Source: Woodsholea maritima DSM 17123 (lineage in GTDB: Bacteria; Pseudomonadota; Alphaproteobacteria; Caulobacterales; Maricaulaceae). From it: DNA of 64,000 bases. Both the position numbers and the translations under genes were made by a program. The first letter of the stretch is position 1, and every line of letters starts with the position of its first letter. The stretch is from positions 209,097 to 273,096 of the forward strand of contig NZ_KB908056.1 in the NCBI RefSeq assembly GCF_000382325.1, read 5' to 3'. The notes under the pieces are model-generated. The model made no database searches and had not been told where the DNA came from. It worked only from the letters and a program-made list of their open reading frames with translations. Positions 8,485 through 19,179 of the stretch are shown here, one piece after another.

Positions 8485-9507
8485 ATGAGCTTTTTGTCTG
8501 ACACGACCGCCCCGGCCCATCCCAGCTTGATTGAGGCCATCGCGCGAGCCAATACGGACTTTGCGCCCAGCTATGGGGCCGATGCGATCAGTGCGCGGGT
8601 CAAGGCTCAGCTTTGTGAGATCTTCGAGACAGACCTTGAGGTGCTCTTCGTCATATCCGGCACCGCGTCCAATGCCTTGGCACTTTCCATCCTGGCTGAC
8701 CCGGATGGTGCCATTTTCTGTCATGATGAAGCGCATATTCACCGCGATGAACGCGGCGCGCCGGAATTTTTCACCCAGGGGGCCAAGCTGATCCCCCTTC
8801 ACGGTGAGCATGGCCGAATTGACCCCAAAAGCCTTGAAGCGGCCCTCGCCCAATGGCCGCGTGACTTTCTTCATGCCGCCCCGCCGCAAGTTTTAAGCCT
8901 CTCCCAGCTCAATGAAGCCGGATGCGCCTATAGCCGGGATCAATTGGACGCTTTGATCGCACCGGCCAAAGCCGCCGGGCTCAAAATCCACATGGATGGC
9001 GCACGCTTTGCCAATGCCTTGGTGACAAATGGCCTCAGCCCGGCAGAGCTCACCTGGAAGGTTGGCGTCGATAGTCTCTGCATGGGGGCCACCAAGAACG
9101 GTGCTTTAGGGGCCGAAGCGATCATCCTTTTCCCCAGCGTCAAAGACCGCTTTGCCCGCCTGCAAGCGCGCCAGAAACGCGCAGGCCATATGGCCCCGAA
9201 AATGCGCTTTATCGCCGCACAATACGAAGCCTGGTTAAAGGATGATCTCTGGCTGGATCTAGCCCGTCACGCCAATGCCAAAGCCCTGGACCTTAAAGCG
9301 ATATTTGAAAGCCAAGGCGAGATCGGCTTCGCCCATCCGGTTGAAGGCAATGAGCTGTTCGTGCATATGCCCGCCCCCATCGCCGAACGCCTTCGCCAAG
9401 CCGGGATCGGCTTTTATGGCTGGCCAGATGGATCCGCGCGCTTCGTCACCAGCTGGTGTACAAGCGATGCGGATATTGAGCGCGTCAACGCCGCGCTGAA
9501 ACCTTAA
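8485..9507 (+). CDS. ltaE: Low-specificity L-threonine aldolase
   Basis: PLP enzyme of 340 residues, aspartate-aminotransferase fold, that cleaves L-threonine/allo-threonine to glycine and acetaldehyde. It carries the beta-eliminating-lyase signature: the His in HDEAHIHRDERGAPEF, the Asp-Arg pair in KIHMDGARFANAL, and the PLP-lysine in CMGATKNGALGAEAI. Length and motif order match the family. The start ATG directly follows the stop of the upstream anchored-protein gene, so translation is likely coupled. A short hairpin followed by four T residues lies about 60 bases after the stop. The functional link to its upstream partner is unclear. Confidence 0.9.
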   Translation: MSFLSDTTAPAHPSLIEAIARANTDFAPSYGADAISARVKAQLCEIFETDLEVLFVISGTASNALALSILADPDGAIFCHDEAHIHRDERGAPEFFTQGAKLIPLHGEHGRIDPKSLEAALAQWPRDFLHAAPPQVLSLSQLNEAGCAYSRDQLDALIAPAKAAGLKIHMDGARFANALVTNGLSPAELTWKVGVDSLCMGATKNGALGAEAIILFPSVKDRFARLQARQKRAGHMAPKMRFIAAQYEAWLKDDLWLDLARHANAKALDLKAIFESQGEIGFAHPVEGNELFVHMPAPIAERLRQAGIGFYGWPDGSARFVTSWCTSDADIERVNAALKP

Positions 9508-9565
9508 CTTTAGATTGCAAATCGGCGCCAATCAGCCTAGCGATACTCCCCAGGGGTGCGTGACC

Positions 9566-9588
9566 ATCTGATCGAAAGGTCAGATTTT
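9566..9588 (+). terminator. Probable intrinsic terminator after threonine aldolase
   Basis: ATCTGATC-GAAA-GGTCAGAT forms an 8-base stem (one G-T pair) capped by a GAAA tetraloop and followed by TTTT. It lies 58 bases after the aldolase stop and just before the ribosome-binding site of the next gene. Confidence 0.55.
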
Positions 9589-9603
9589 ACACGTGGAGTT
9601 TTT

Positions 9604-11070
9604 ATGTTCACCCCTTCTACCCGCACATCCATTCAGGTGAAGTATCAAGGCCTGACGAGCGATCAGGGCCTTAGCTATTATGTCCTCCTGACCGCGAAAT
9701 CCGTAACGGGCCTTAAAGGCATCGCGCTCAATACGGTGACAAAGCTGAATGACATTCCCAAAAAGGCGATCAGCTTTGAGACGATACAAATCGGACGGCT
9801 CTATATTGCACGCGACACCTTCACCCCGCCGCCCCTGCCCACGGGCAGTCTGGACTATGGCTGGATCGAGCTCACCAAAGTCAGCCCCAACGCACCGGTT
9901 TGGATCAATTTAACCGCCGTTGATGAGATCAGCTTACCCCTCATCCTATCCGGGACTGAAGCTGATAGCGGTAAAGCGTTCTCTCTGGGCTATCGCATTC
10001 CAATCGCTGCCGATCCCGGCGCGCCCAGCCTGATCAGCATGGTTGAAGCCATTTTGGTGGATCAAACCCCGGTCATCAACACCACGACAGGCGAAACCAA
10101 AATCGCCGCCCCGACCCAATATCCGGCAAGTTATCCCAGCTTCGCGCCCTATCTTAAAGCCCTCACCGAGAAAAAGCGCACCCCCATCACCATCCAATCT
10201 GATAGCCCCAGTAATGGCCCGCCCAAACTCTTCAAAGGCTATTTTGAAAAAGCCCAAATCCTGGCCGATGATGGCGAACCCGATGATGATTTGCCGTTGA
10301 TCACCTTAACCTCGCAAGATAGCGCGAAGGATAAACTCGTCATTCAGCGCAAGGACTTCACCTCTGAGATCATTTATCGCTGCGGCGGGGGCGAGCTGAT
10401 GTATAATGGTGTCAGCTATCCGCAAAATCGCACGGCTGAAAATGATCCCGGCAGCACCGCCAATCAGCGCCTGATCACCAATTCAGTTTTTCGTCGGCTG
10501 GTCATCGGGATCAATGAAGGTTATTTCAGCCCCGATGGCCCGAATGATAGCCGGATCTTCTCCGGCATGGAGCCCTTCAGCGACAATCGCGGCAATCTCT
10601 ATGCCAAGGCCGTCTATCAAGCCAGCAATGCCTATGGCTTTCCCTATGCAGATGCCAATCTGAAGACTTTAATCAAGGCGCAATCTAACGGCGTCATTAA
10701 GCTGGGCATTCTGTCCAGCACCCAGGCCCAGGGGTATCAAAACTATCCCAAAACGCCCTCAGACGGGCTTTATCAATTTGGCATCGGAGCCGATAGCCAA
10801 AGCCTGGGCGCAATCCGGATTGGCGAATGGACCTATGAAGCCAATGATGCAGGGGCCTATGGCGGCTATTTGCCTTACCTGCCCGATTGGACGCGGATGC
10901 ATTTCACAGGGCTGGGAAGCGATCATTATATCTGGATCAAAAACGGCGCGGTTGCAGCCGGTGATTGCCTCAGCGCTGCGCCCAGTTGGAATTCCAGCCA
11001 AACCTATCTCAGCTGGCCAGCGGACCTCAGCTGGGTCACAGGCCAAACCCCACCCGCCAAGCCGACATAA
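9604..11070 (+). CDS. GH64/thaumatin-like superfamily protein (putative beta-1,3-glucanase fold)
   Basis: A protein of 488 residues that resembles the glycoside hydrolase 64 beta-1,3-glucanase fold. The N-terminal domain has the pattern GRLYIARD, then YGWIELTKVSPNAPVWINLTAVDEISLPL, as in GH64/LphA-like proteins (iwvNiTaVD..glPl). The C-terminal domain includes NAYGFPYADAN, another family hallmark. The ATG at 9604 is preceded by GTGGAG at good spacing; an earlier in-frame codon at 9556 lies inside the terminator region. No signal peptide is visible, which is odd for a glucanase, so it may act inside the cell, be released by another route, or be a non-catalytic carbohydrate binder. It stands alone between two hairpins. 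Confidence 0.65.
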   Translation: MFTPSTRTSIQVKYQGLTSDQGLSYYVLLTAKSVTGLKGIALNTVTKLNDIPKKAISFETIQIGRLYIARDTFTPPPLPTGSLDYGWIELTKVSPNAPVWINLTAVDEISLPLILSGTEADSGKAFSLGYRIPIAADPGAPSLISMVEAILVDQTPVINTTTGETKIAAPTQYPASYPSFAPYLKALTEKKRTPITIQSDSPSNGPPKLFKGYFEKAQILADDGEPDDDLPLITLTSQDSAKDKLVIQRKDFTSEIIYRCGGGELMYNGVSYPQNRTAENDPGSTANQRLITNSVFRRLVIGINEGYFSPDGPNDSRIFSGMEPFSDNRGNLYAKAVYQASNAYGFPYADANLKTLIKAQSNGVIKLGILSSTQAQGYQNYPKTPSDGLYQFGIGADSQSLGAIRIGEWTYEANDAGAYGGYLPYLPDWTRMHFTGLGSDHYIWIKNGAVAAGDCLSAAPSWNSSQTYLSWPADLSWVTGQTPPAKPT

Positions 11071-11073
11071 CAA

Positions 11074-11091
11074 GGGGGCCTTTCGGCCCCC
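11074..11091. terminator. GC-rich hairpin between convergent genes
   Basis: GGGGGCC-TTTC-GGCCCCC, a perfect 7-base stem with a 4-base loop, lies between the stop codons of the GH64-like gene (plus) and the small secreted protein gene (minus). There is no long T-run on either side, so termination would be by a strong stem with a weak tail. Confidence 0.55.
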
Positions 11092-11096
11092 AACCC

Positions 11097-11375
11097 TCAA
11101 TAACCGTTTTCATCACAGCTCTCAGTCCAAGAGCTACCCGTATTGTGATCATAACAAATTACGAAGATACATTCCTGGCCTTCAGGGTCCGCTGAAAAAA
11201 CATGGCAGACAGGAAAATCCTCATAATTCGCCAAAAGCCGCGCGCTTATTTCATCGCTCGATAAGTAGGCAATCTGCGAACTGTTTACAGCAGAACTTAG
11301 GACCTCACCGGATGTTACATCACTAGGGTTGAAGGTCACTGACGCTAGAAGGCTCACTGCAATTAAACTGATCAT
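11097..11375 (-). CDS. Small secreted protein with C-terminal cysteines, unknown function
   Basis: About 92 residues starting MISLIAVSLLASVTFNPSDV, a short signal peptide. The C-terminal half has four cysteines (in FPVCHV, GQECIFVIC and TESCDENGY) that could form two disulfides in the periplasm. I chose the ATG at 11375 because TGGAGAAA precedes it; another ATG four codons upstream (11387) is possible. The gene and its upstream region are more AT-rich than the surroundings. I do not recognise a family. It converges on the GH64-like gene with a shared hairpin between them. Confidence 0.55.
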   Translation of the reverse strand: MISLIAVSLLASVTFNPSDVTSGEVLSSAVNSSQIAYLSSDEISARLLANYEDFPVCHVFSADPEGQECIFVICYDHNTGSSWTESCDENGY

Positions 11376-11517
11376 GTGTTTCTCCATTGATGATCTTGCA
11401 ATTTACCCTCAAAGGAGAAAAAGTAAATTTAAATTCTCTATATAAGGGAGCCTTATTAATGAAGCATACTCTATAAAACCGGCCAACTTTTAAAAATACT
11501 CTTGAAAAGCAAGCTAC

Positions 11518-12051
11518 TCAACCAAAGTCGACATCGTCGTCCTTGCTCATATTCTGCTTATCTGTGGCGCGCCGCCATGGGCCGGTATAGCGCGGATCCT
11601 GACGCCGGCGACGATCGGGGCCGAAATAGGTCGGGGCCTTCACAAAGCGTCGCGGACGTTCAATAAGGGCCACCAAGCGATTATAAACGTCAATCGGACG
11701 CACCGGCTTGGCAAGATATTCATTCACCCCGGCCGCAATCGCTTCCATCACGCGTGAGCGGTCGGTATGGCCGGACACCATGACGATAGGCAGATATTTA
11801 TTCGGGCTATCCGATGCGGTGCGCACCAGCTGGGTAAATTCCAGCCCATCCACATCGCCCAGCATATAATCGACCAGCGCCAAATCAGGATTGTGATTGC
11901 GCATCGCCTCAAAGGCGTCGGCGGCATCGCGCGTTTCATAGATCTGACGAATGCCGAACCCTTGCAAGACCTTACGCAGGATCGTCGACATATGGTTATT
12001 GTCCTCAAGGATCAGGACACGGACCCGTTCGAAACTTCCCTCAGACGACAT
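11518..12051 (-). CDS. CheY-like single-domain response regulator with basic C-terminal tail
   Basis: Receiver-domain protein of 177 residues. The acidic pocket (ILEDNN), the phospho-acceptor Asp61 in LALVDYMLGDVDG, the conserved Ser in VMVSGH and Lys115 in YLAKPVRP are all present, so it should be phosphorylatable. After the receiver, a tail of about 45 residues contains FGPDRRRRQDPRYTGPWRR, a motif seen at the end of several alphaproteobacterial regulators, then an acidic terminus. There is no output domain, so it acts by protein contact. No histidine kinase is adjacent. Start MSSEGSFERVRVLILE fits the family. The partner is unknown. Confidence 0.88.
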   Translation of the reverse strand: MSSEGSFERVRVLILEDNNHMSTILRKVLQGFGIRQIYETRDAADAFEAMRNHNPDLALVDYMLGDVDGLEFTQLVRTASDSPNKYLPIVMVSGHTDRSRVMEAIAAGVNEYLAKPVRPIDVYNRLVALIERPRRFVKAPTYFGPDRRRRQDPRYTGPWRRATDKQNMSKDDDVDFG

Positions 12052-12151
12052 TGCGGCTCACACGGTTAGGATACTTCTTAAAGCCTCAATCTGGCGAAGG
12101 AGGGTAACAACAAGGTTAATCAGATTAAACCCTTTGCACAAATTCAAAAAG

Positions 12152-12192
12152 AAAAGGGACCTGCGCACCACTCTTCACGCAGATCCCTTTTT
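12152..12192 (-). terminator. Intrinsic terminator of the small secreted-protein gene
   Basis: AAAAGGGACCTGCG and CGCAGATCCCTTTTT pair with one mismatch across an 18-base loop. It sits 20 bases after the stop codon of the minus-strand gene 12212-12412 and has A and T tails on both sides, so it may also work in the other direction. Confidence 0.7.
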
Positions 12193-12211
12193 AAAGCGGG
12201 TCTAAACCCTT

Positions 12212-12412
12212 TTAATCCTCTGATCCATCACAGCGACGGAAAGGATTGGGTTTTTGAGGACAGGCAATCGCCAAGCAATTGCCATGACTGTCATAAATCG
12301 CATAGCAGCCTTCAGGGATGACCGGATCTTCCGCCATCGCCAACCCCGGACCAAATACAGCCCCAGCCATCGCCAGGCCCGCAACCGCAAGGCGTTTCAG
12401 AATTAGGCGCAT
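12212..12412 (-). CDS. Small secreted cysteine-containing protein, unknown function
   Basis: A 66-residue protein with a textbook signal peptide (MRLILKRLAVAGLAMAGAVF, ending near LAMA-EDP) and a mature part of about 40 residues with four cysteines (GCYAIYD, HGNCLAIAC, FRRCDGS). A strong ribosome-binding site (GGGAGGAAAGA) precedes the ATG, and an intrinsic terminator follows, which together make the gene real. The mature peptide probably has two disulfides in the periplasm. I do not recognise a family. A longer frame-shifted reading of the same strand (12202-12390) lacks these signals. Confidence 0.7.
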   Translation of the reverse strand: MRLILKRLAVAGLAMAGAVFGPGLAMAEDPVIPEGCYAIYDSHGNCLAIACPQKPNPFRRCDGSED

Positions 12413-12588
12413 TCTTTCCTCCCTCGGTGTTTGTTATCACGCTTGATAGCGCGCAGGAGGCATTTTGACCGAACAAATGCTAAATGGGGAGTCCTTTTTG
12501 AAAAAATCGCCTGCCCTCCTGTCACTTGATATGTCAGGAAGCGACGGCGAGACTGGAAGTCTGCGCCAAGCCGCGCCATATTCGCCCC

Positions 12589-14832
<2,244 letters not shown>

Positions 14833-14857
14833 AACCTCACAATTAGAGAGATCTACA

Positions 14858-16159
14858 ATGGAAGTACCAACTTTTGAAGAACACGACTTATTCAACAAAA
14901 AGAAACTTGCTGAAGATATAATTAAAGTATCTAACGCTAAAAGCGAGCCTATTATTTATATGCTTGATGGACCATGGGGATCGGGTAAGACTTACTTTAT
15001 AAACCAGTTTATTAAACATTGCGACTCGCTAAAAATACCCGTCATTCATTTTGATGCTTTCAAACATGATATCAGTAGAGACGCGTTTGCTTCTCTAGTG
15101 GGCTGCGTAGCTAAATACGCTGAACAATCAGACCCCAAGAACGAACTAAAAAATCAAATAATAAAAGCAGGATCAAAAGTTGGGCTTTCACTATTGAGGG
15201 GCGGAGCCAGTACAATAATAAGCTTAGCGAGTGGTGGCTTAATTACGAGCCAGGTAATGGATGGAGCAGGAGAGAACTTGAAAAATGCTGTAAACTCAGG
15301 AATAGGAAGCACACTTAATTCATTAACCGAAACCGCCTTGGAAGAATGGATCAATAGCCAAACTGAAAATGAAGTCAGAATTCAAGATTTTAGAGACATT
15401 TTGACAAAAGTTGTTAAGAAAAGTATAGAGCACACTGATGCACAAAAAGCTTATTTTATCATAGACGAATTAGATAGATGCAGACCGAATTTCTCCATTG
15501 AAATTATAGAGTGCATAAAGCATATATTTAATATAGATAACATCGATTTCATCATAACCACAGATAAAAATCACTTGGAAAACTCGCTTTCCCATCTATA
15601 CGGACAAAATATTAATACAACAACATATCTTGAAAAGTTTTATGATTTACGCATTAACTTCTATAGATCAAGCCACTCAGAACTAAATAATGCAAAAAAA
15701 TATATTCGACACCTATGCTTACAACACCTAAACTCTAACGCCAATTCTATTGGCTATGCACTTGAATTATTAAATATTTGTGCAAACACTATTAGACTGT
15801 CATTTAGAGACATTAAGAAAATTATTATCCACCTGTCTATATTACAGCACCTTCCTGATCCAAATTACGGTGTTGCCCTGTTCCCATTAATTTTCTTGAG
15901 GCAAATTGATAATAACCTATATTTATCAGCGATAAGGAAAGAAGTTTCCGCACAAGAAATAATGCACAAATGTGGTCTTAGAAAAGAGAGTACTGAGTAT
16001 TATAACGACCTAGAGTCTTCTTTGCATGTGTTAATTTTTAAAACAACCAGAGAGGACAATAATTTAGATCAAGGAAATCTTGATCAATTATGGTTAAATA
16101 GAATAAACATACCGCTTGAAGAATATTGCGATCGCTTTATTGAAATTATTTCACCTTAA
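14858..16159 (+). CDS. KAP-family P-loop NTPase, laterally acquired
   Basis: A 433-residue NTPase of the KAP (Kidins220/ARMS-PifA) class. Walker A is GPWGSGKT (38-45) and Walker B is YFIIDELDRCRP (199-210), both diagnostic; between them a hydrophobic stretch (about 108-134) matches the membrane insertions typical of the family. Bacterial members include PifA, an F-plasmid phage-exclusion protein, and occur often in defence islands; the role here is inferred. Codon use is strongly AT-rich, unlike every neighbour, which marks recent transfer. The ATG at 14858 follows AGAGAG and is only 25 bases after the uvrB stop, so it may be read from the uvrB promoter. It ends with its own terminator, then a duplicated uvrB 3' end. 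Confidence 0.88.
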   Translation: MEVPTFEEHDLFNKKKLAEDIIKVSNAKSEPIIYMLDGPWGSGKTYFINQFIKHCDSLKIPVIHFDAFKHDISRDAFASLVGCVAKYAEQSDPKNELKNQIIKAGSKVGLSLLRGGASTIISLASGGLITSQVMDGAGENLKNAVNSGIGSTLNSLTETALEEWINSQTENEVRIQDFRDILTKVVKKSIEHTDAQKAYFIIDELDRCRPNFSIEIIECIKHIFNIDNIDFIITTDKNHLENSLSHLYGQNINTTTYLEKFYDLRINFYRSSHSELNNAKKYIRHLCLQHLNSNANSIGYALELLNICANTIRLSFRDIKKIIIHLSILQHLPDPNYGVALFPLIFLRQIDNNLYLSAIRKEVSAQEIMHKCGLRKESTEYYNDLESSLHVLIFKTTREDNNLDQGNLDQLWLNRINIPLEEYCDRFIEIISP

Positions 16160-16184
16160 TATGTTGAAATTTTTACTTACTTAC

Positions 16185-16208
16185 ACCCCCCTTCGGGAGT
16201 TTTCTTTT
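16185..16208 (+). terminator. Probable intrinsic terminator of the KAP gene
   Basis: ACCCCC and GGGAGT pair (one mismatch) around a short CTTC loop and are followed by TTTCTTTT. It lies 26 bases after the KAP stop codon, inside the AT-rich segment, so the cassette carries its own transcription end. Confidence 0.5.
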
Positions 16209-16236
16209 GAATTCACAACTTAGCCAAACTCAATCT

Positions 16237-16356
16237 AATGCCCTCAAATCCACGATTGCCGATCTGAAAAAGCGCATGTTATAAGCCGCCGCCAATCTGG
16301 AATTCGAAGAGGCGGCAAGGCTACGCGATGAGATTAAAGAATTAAGTGGGGAGTGA
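16237..16356 (+). pseudogene. Decayed duplicate of the uvrB 3' end (UVR domain remnant)
   Basis: Read in frame, this encodes NALKSTIADLKKRML, a stop (TAA, 16282-16284), then [15 protein letters not shown] and EIKELSGE, matching the last 39 residues of the intact UvrB. At DNA level it ends with a block identical to uvrB 14803-14830 (gatgagattaaagaattaag and the next eight bases), followed by TGA instead of TAA. It has no start and an internal stop, so it is non-functional. Together with the intact copy it flanks the AT-rich KAP gene like a direct repeat of about 120 bp. It marks either the old uvrB end displaced by an insertion or DNA that arrived with the KAP gene from a relative. Confidence 0.9.
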
Positions 16357-16372
16357 GGCTTCATCATGGCTT

Positions 16373-16498
16373 GTCATCCCGGACAAGCGTAGCGCTCAAG
16401 TAGGCGCTAGCCGATAGCGCACATCAATAAGCGCAGATCCGGGATCTATTGAGGCTTCCTTCAATGTACATAGATCCCGGCTCAAGGCCGGGATGACA
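16373..16498. repeat. Dispersed palindromic repeat, family A (GTCATCCCGG ... CCGGGATGAC)
   Basis: Outer ends GTCATCCCGG and CCGGGATGAC are inverted; inside are GATCCGGGATCTATTGAGG and ATAGATCCCGG. This copy carries an extra insert (caagtaggcgctagccgata) in its left arm. It starts 16 bases after the uvrB remnant. Confidence 0.8.
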
Positions 16499-16558
16499 TT
16501 ATATTTAAACTGACATCCACTGGACCAGAATAAAAATTCTTAACCCACCTCATATCCT

Positions 16559-16640
16559 GTCATCCCGGACGCGCAGCGATCCGGGATCTATTGAGAGTGC
16601 CATCAATGCGCATAGATCCCCGATCAAGTCGGGGATGACA
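16559..16640. repeat. Dispersed palindromic repeat, family A
   Basis: Begins GTCATCCCGGACGCGCAGCG, has GATCCGGGATCTATTGAG in the middle and ends GATCAAGTCGGGGATGAC. About 82 bp, just after the argS stop codon on the other strand; as a large hairpin it could also end the argS transcript. Between this copy and the previous one (16499-16558) nothing is recognisable. Confidence 0.8.
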
Positions 16641-16666
16641 GTGTTTATCTCTTCAACAAGCGGCCA

Positions 16667-18430
16667 CTACATCCGCTCTGGGATGTCCATCCCGATGAGG
16701 GAGAGCGCCAGGGTCAATTGATCCAGCATCGCTTTGGCCAGCGCGAGGCGAGAGGCGCGCACCGCGTCATCGCCCTCAGGCAGGATGGGACACGCCGCAT
16801 AGAAGCTGGAGAAGGCCTGCGCCAGCGCAAAGGCATGTTCACAAATATGGTTCGGCGCACGAAGATCATAGGCGCGTTGCAACGCGCCATCAAACCCATC
16901 GAGACGGCGCACCAAAGCGGCCTCTTCCGGGGCGGTGATCTGGATCGCGCCGGGCTCTAGGCCTTTCTCCTTGGCTTTACGCATCAAGGATTTCACCCGC
17001 ACCGCTTGATAAAGCAGATAAGGCCCGGTCTTGCCTTCGAAGGAGATAAACCGTTCCAGATCAAAGATATAATTCGTGGTGCGATAATTGGAGAGATCAG
17101 AGAAACGGATCGCGGCATTGGCGACCAGACGCGCGACCTCGGCCTTATCCTCGGCGGATAATTCTGCGCCCAGACCGGCTTCATCAATGCGGGCCGCGGC
17201 GCGCTCACGCGCTTCGCGAATCAAATCGGCCAGGCGGAAGGTGCCGCCATCGCGGGTGCGCAGGCGCTTGCCATCGGGGCCATTAACAGTGCCGAATTTG
17301 ATATGCTCAAACGCGCCCTCTTGGCCCAATCCGGCCTTATAGGCGGCGCGGAACACCTGTTCAAAGTGATCAGATTGGCCCAAATCCACGACATAGAGCG
17401 TGAGATCGGGGTTCTGCTCGACTTTACGATCTTCAATCGTGGCCAGATCGGTCGTGGCATAAAGCGCAGAGCCTTGCGAGCTGATCAAGATCAACGGCGG
17501 CAGCTCTTTCTTATCATCCTCACGCGCGACCGGAATGATCCAGGCCCCATCAGACTGGATGGTCACGCCTTCGGCTTTAAAACGCTCGACCATAGGCGCG
17601 ATGCGATCATGGACATCGCTTTCACCCTTCCACAGGTCGAAAGACACCCCCAAATCGCCAAAATCGCGCTTCAGCGCCGCGATAGAGACCTCAATGAAAT
17701 GCCGCAGCAGGGCACGATAGCCGGGACGGCCGGCTTGTAATTCTGCCGTGGCCGCACGCGAGCGCGCCATGCGCGCCTCATCACTTTTTGCCTTGGCCGA
17801 GGCCTGAGGGTAAAGCCGGGCGAGATCTTCAATATCGACAGGGGCTTCACTGGGGTAAGGCCCGGTGAAATTGGCGTCAAAATAGGGAAGGTCGGGCTGC
17901 TCATCCTGCAATTCAGTGACCAGATGGCCCATCTGCAAGCCCCAATCGCCCAGGTGAATATCGCTAATCACCTGATCGCCGCGAAAACGGAACAGGCGCG
18001 AGAGGCTGTCACCGATGACGGAGGAGCGCAAATGGCCGACATGCATGGGCTTGGCCACATTCGGCCCGCCATAATCCATCATCACCGTGCGCGGTGTTGC
18101 CACCTTACCTGCACCGGCACGCGGATCAGCGGCAATTTCATTAGCGCGCGTCGCATAAAAGGCGGGCGTCAGGCGGATATTCATAAAGCCCGGCCCGGCG
18201 ATCTCAATCTCCAGATCCGGGGCTGCGGTTTTGAGATGTTCAACAATCGCTTCGGCAACCGCGCGCGGGGCTTTTTTAGCGGCTTTGGCTGCGGCCATCG
18301 CGCCATTACACTGATAATCGGCCAGTTCGGGGCGGTCGCTTTCTTTGACCTGACCCAAATCAGCAGGCAAATCCAAAGCGGCAAAAGCGCCACCGAAGGT
18401 GGCGCTCAATTGATCAGGAATACTCGTCAT
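16667..18430 (-). CDS. argS: Arginyl-tRNA synthetase
   Basis: Charges tRNA-Arg; class I synthetase of 587 residues. The HIGH-type signature is AKPMHVGHLRSSVIGDSL near residue 130, preceded by the N-terminal additional domain typical of ArgRS (residues 1-110). A TVNGPDGKRLRTRDG segment stands at the KMSKS position, with the diverged loop known in ArgRS. The C-terminal anticodon-binding helical domain is complete and ends GMDIPERM. The start MTSIPDQLSATFGGAFAAL fits, although the ribosome-binding site is weak. A lipoprotein gene lies 42 bases upstream on the same strand, so the two may be co-transcribed. Confidence 0.96.
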   Translation of the reverse strand: MTSIPDQLSATFGGAFAALDLPADLGQVKESDRPELADYQCNGAMAAAKAAKKAPRAVAEAIVEHLKTAAPDLEIEIAGPGFMNIRLTPAFYATRANEIAADPRAGAGKVATPRTVMMDYGGPNVAKPMHVGHLRSSVIGDSLSRLFRFRGDQVISDIHLGDWGLQMGHLVTELQDEQPDLPYFDANFTGPYPSEAPVDIEDLARLYPQASAKAKSDEARMARSRAATAELQAGRPGYRALLRHFIEVSIAALKRDFGDLGVSFDLWKGESDVHDRIAPMVERFKAEGVTIQSDGAWIIPVAREDDKKELPPLILISSQGSALYATTDLATIEDRKVEQNPDLTLYVVDLGQSDHFEQVFRAAYKAGLGQEGAFEHIKFGTVNGPDGKRLRTRDGGTFRLADLIREARERAAARIDEAGLGAELSAEDKAEVARLVANAAIRFSDLSNYRTTNYIFDLERFISFEGKTGPYLLYQAVRVKSLMRKAKEKGLEPGAIQITAPEEAALVRRLDGFDGALQRAYDLRAPNHICEHAFALAQAFSSFYAACPILPEGDDAVRASRLALAKAMLDQLTLALSLIGMDIPERM

Positions 18431-18472
18431 CTATCGTCTCACTGCGGGCGCGAAGGGCGCGCCCAAGAGGGG

Positions 18473-19039
18473 TTAGTCACCAGAACCGGCAGACACGCGG
18501 AAGCGCTGACCTGACCGATTAAACTCTAATTGCTCTTCGCTCAGCTCAAAACCGACCAGGATCTCGAAATTGGCACCCGAGGTGGTTTCAGTTGCGCGCG
18601 GGATGACAATATTGTCAAAGCTCTCAACACGCTCGACCCGGTTTTGGCCGGGCTCAAATCGCACTTCAATCGGGAAAGTTTGTCGCTCAATCACCGCCAG
18701 ATCGGTGCGGGTAACGGCCACAAAATAATGATAGGTATGGGTCATACCTTCCGCGGCAGGGCCACGGCCAAAGGCAAAGCGGATTTGCATATTGTTGACA
18801 ATCGGATCGCTGCCCACATAGCGGCACAAAGAGCCGACGTTCAAAATCTCGCCGGTATAGCCCACATTATCGTAGGCGACGGCTTCACCCTGAAACTCGA
18901 CCACGCGGTGTGCGTCATAGAGGCTCAGCGCATTGGGACAAGGCCCTGCGTTTTGCTCTGGCGTATCCAGCGCATCGCCAACGGTTGAACACCCTGATAA
19001 CGCCAACCCTGCAATGGTCAGTAAAGCAGCAAAACGCAT
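18473..19039 (-). CDS. Putative lipoprotein, unknown function
   Basis: A 188-residue protein with a lipoprotein signal: MRFAALLTIAGLALSGCSTV, lipobox LSGC with Cys17 as the lipidated residue. The mature part is mostly beta-strand-like and soluble. It looks like the small envelope lipoproteins often found in Hyphomonad-type genomes, but I cannot name a family. AAGGAA precedes the ATG. It lies upstream of argS on the same strand with a 42-base gap and is divergent from ispH. Localisation by the lipobox is well supported; function is not. Confidence 0.8.
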   Translation of the reverse strand: MRFAALLTIAGLALSGCSTVGDALDTPEQNAGPCPNALSLYDAHRVVEFQGEAVAYDNVGYTGEILNVGSLCRYVGSDPIVNNMQIRFAFGRGPAAEGMTHTYHYFVAVTRTDLAVIERQTFPIEVRFEPGQNRVERVESFDNIVIPRATETTSGANFEILVGFELSEEQLEFNRSGQRFRVSAGSGD

Positions 19040-19179
19040 GTGTAGGTTCCTTAACTTCGCGCGCGACCCATATTACCCCTAAGCCTAAGCCTCTTACCCA
19101 AAGAGACGGGCTTTGATACACCTCTACGACGTGGAGCCCCTAAGAGCAACGCTTGAGACCGCAAGGCGCTGAGGATTTT

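Noticed and set aside
7864..8889. 341-codon minus-strand ORF opposite the anchored protein and threonine aldolase
   Set aside because: A shadow of two well-supported plus-strand genes; no recognisable domain and no ribosome-binding site.
12413..12588. LexA/SOS box upstream of uvrB
   Set aside because: Only one GAAC half-site is present; the alphaproteobacterial GTTC-N7-GTTC pattern is not found.
14833..16356. Insertion sequence or prophage fragment carrying the KAP gene
   Set aside because: No transposase, integrase or terminal inverted repeats were found; only the uvrB-end duplication marks the boundaries.
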